Below are positions 41,668 to 42,585 of a DNA stretch of 42,585 bases, piece after piece. The stretch spans positions 1 to 42,585 of the forward strand of contig JAGBTM010000035.1 of the NCBI GenBank assembly GCA_017631325.1, given 5' to 3'. Source of the DNA: Clostridia bacterium (GTDB lineage Bacteria; Bacillota; Clostridia; Oscillospirales; CAG-272). Under the pieces are notes generated by a model. The model did no database searches. It worked only from the letters and a program-made list of their open reading frames with translations, and was not told where the DNA came from. Both the position numbers and the translations under genes were made by a program. The stretch's first letter is position 1. Each line of letters begins with the position of its first letter.

Positions 41668-42312
41668 CTACCCCTCGGCCTCGCCCCCATCTTCCTTTTT
41701 GATTATATTAATTATTCCCGAGTCGTCTATGCTCATAAGGAAAACGTCCTCGCGTCTAATACCTCGCTCGTCAAGTGACCTTTCCAGCCATTTCCCATCA
41801 TACCCAAGCCTCTTAAGTGACGCCTCTATGACAGCTCCGTCAATTATCAGAGCCTGAGATATCCCTCCGTCGCCCCGTCTGAGAAACGAAAGTGTACCGT
41901 TTTGCTCAAGCAGAGCATATTCAACGTCCTCAATTCCACCAATTCCTTGCGAGCGCATTGAGGCGAGCATCTCGTTTACTGATATGCGATTATTCTTCAG
42001 CGCGTTTTGTAAAAGTCTACCTTTATATATTATATAGGAAGCGTCACCGTCCAAAAGGCGCTTTGCCTTTTCGGATTTGTTTTTTAAGGTGGATACGATA
42101 ATCTCAACCGATAGCAGAAAAAGTATCGGAAGTATAGCGTTAAGAAGCGGAATTTCGGGGTCATCGATAGGAATTGCAGCAATTTCGGATATTAAAAGCG
42201 TCGTTATAAGGTCGCCTACGTCAAGCTCGCCAAGTTGTCGCTTTCCCGTAATTCTGAGGGTAAAAGCGAGCAGAATATAAATTATGGCTGTTCTTATTAA
42301 AATAGATGTCAC
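41668..42312 (-). CDS. DUF421 (YetF-like) membrane protein
   Basis: 214 aa. Three TM helices in the first 75 residues (IRTAIIYILLAFTLRITGKR, then VGDLITTLLISEIAAIPI, then LPILFLLSVEIIVSTL) are followed by two repeats of the soluble YetF domain (GRLLQNALKNNRISVNEMLASMR and EASLKRLGYDGKWLERSL-type segments). The family has a sporulation or germination link in Bacillus but no settled activity. It starts at GTG 42312 after AAAAGGGGGG. Confidence 0.85.
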   Translation of the reverse strand: MTSILIRTAIIYILLAFTLRITGKRQLGELDVGDLITTLLISEIAAIPIDDPEIPLLNAILPILFLLSVEIIVSTLKNKSEKAKRLLDGDASYIIYKGRLLQNALKNNRISVNEMLASMRSQGIGGIEDVEYALLEQNGTLSFLRRGDGGISQALIIDGAVIEASLKRLGYDGKWLERSLDERGIRREDVFLMSIDDSGIINIIKKEDGGEAEG

Positions 42313-42392
42313 AAAACACCCCCCTTTTATCTAGTTATTCTATCAAATTTGCACAATAATTCATTTTTTCTAAAATTTTTTTAAAAAAGGGG

Positions 42393-42421
42393 TTGACTTT
42401 TTATTTTCACTATGATAGAAT
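42393..42421 (+). promoter_or_regulatory. Promoter of the probable rRNA operon
   Basis: TTGACT, 17 nt, TAGAAT, preceded by an A/T-rich upstream region that could act as an UP element. Confidence 0.65.
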
Positions 42422-42585
42422 ATATAGGCTCGCACATCGAGCAACTTGATCATTGAAAATTGAACAACACGAAATGAAAGCACAAATTGTGCATTCTCGT
42501 TAATGAAAGAAACACATTGAGAAACTCAAAAGAGTAAATAAAGCTAAGATTAATTAGCTCTAAAAGATTTTAAGTCCTTCGGGAT
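42422..42585 (+). other. Probable rRNA operon leader (16S gene beyond the window)
   Basis: The leader has the string TTGATCATTGAAAATTGAACAAC, common in Firmicutes pre-16S leaders, plus small palindromes (GCACAA-A-TTGTGC at 42480-42492; AGCTAA-N6-TTAGCT at 42542-42559). No 16S 5' end is reached before the window stops. Confidence 0.55.

Noticed and set aside
42422-42585. Start of 16S rRNA
   Set aside because: No 16S 5' consensus appears before the window ends; only the leader is visible.

Overview
The window comes from a spore-forming member of the Firmicutes, class Clostridia. The evidence is a spoIVA gene with a sigma-E-type promoter, a serine T-box leader, the marR-fakB-fakA set, Gram-positive-style ribosome binding sites and many lipoprotein signal peptides. 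GC content looks moderate, and the chromosome reads as ordinary housekeeping DNA broken by one accessory locus (9-19 kb) and one repeat-rich patch (20-21.5 kb). The genus cannot be fixed from the sequence alone; a gut-type Oscillospirales or Christensenellales relative is a guess.

Layout. 0-2.4 kb: amino-sugar activation, with an HTH-GlmM fusion translationally coupled to a GlmU-C-terminus-like acetyltransferase. 2.5-6.4 kb: a marR-fakB-fakA operon for use of exogenous fatty acids, with a consensus promoter. 6.4-8.7 kb: a GNAT acetyltransferase and an FGGY sugar kinase. 9.2-19 kb: a five-gene minus-strand operon encoding an uncharacterised multi-TM protein, a PrsW-type intramembrane protease and three secreted, membrane-tethered proteins. 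These three share an N-terminal domain and MABP/beta-prism-like repeats; the last is 1405 aa. This is the best candidate for an undescribed system. 19.2-19.9 kb: a lipoprotein.

19.9-21.6 kb: a frameshifted four-helix-bundle gene, a symmetric hairpin array, one copy of a 119-bp dispersed repeat (the other is at 8.9 kb), a duplicated tmRNA 3' end, a tRNA-like 3' end and the tmRNA gene itself. 21.6-24.6 kb: spoIVA, a degraded surface-protein fragment, a structured hairpin element and a YgjV-like membrane protein. 24.6-27 kb: T-box-serS and a guanylate-kinase-like gene. 27-31.2 kb: a lipoprotein 5'-nucleotidase, a small lipoprotein and a large probable TIM-barrel enzyme. 31.4-32.6 kb: a UgtP/MGDG-synthase-type glycosyltransferase.

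33-41 kb (plus strand): an HprK-like kinase / PqqD / S24-S26 peptidase triplet running towards rlmB, then an apparently dead P-type-ATPase-like membrane protein and the TIGR03960 / DUF2344 radical-SAM pair. 41.2-42.3 kb (minus strand): DUF4363 and DUF421 genes. The right edge (42.39 kb on) carries a strong promoter and what looks like the leader of an rRNA operon whose 16S gene lies outside the window.

How the genes fit together: the amino-sugar pair feeds UDP-GlcNAc synthesis; FakA, FakB and MarR probably take up and regulate fatty acids; and the UgtP-like enzyme makes glycolipids. The PrsW protease sits in one transcript with three single-pass or few-pass surface proteins, which suggests regulated intramembrane cleavage or processing of them. 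All functional statements rest on reading motifs by eye; no database search was run.
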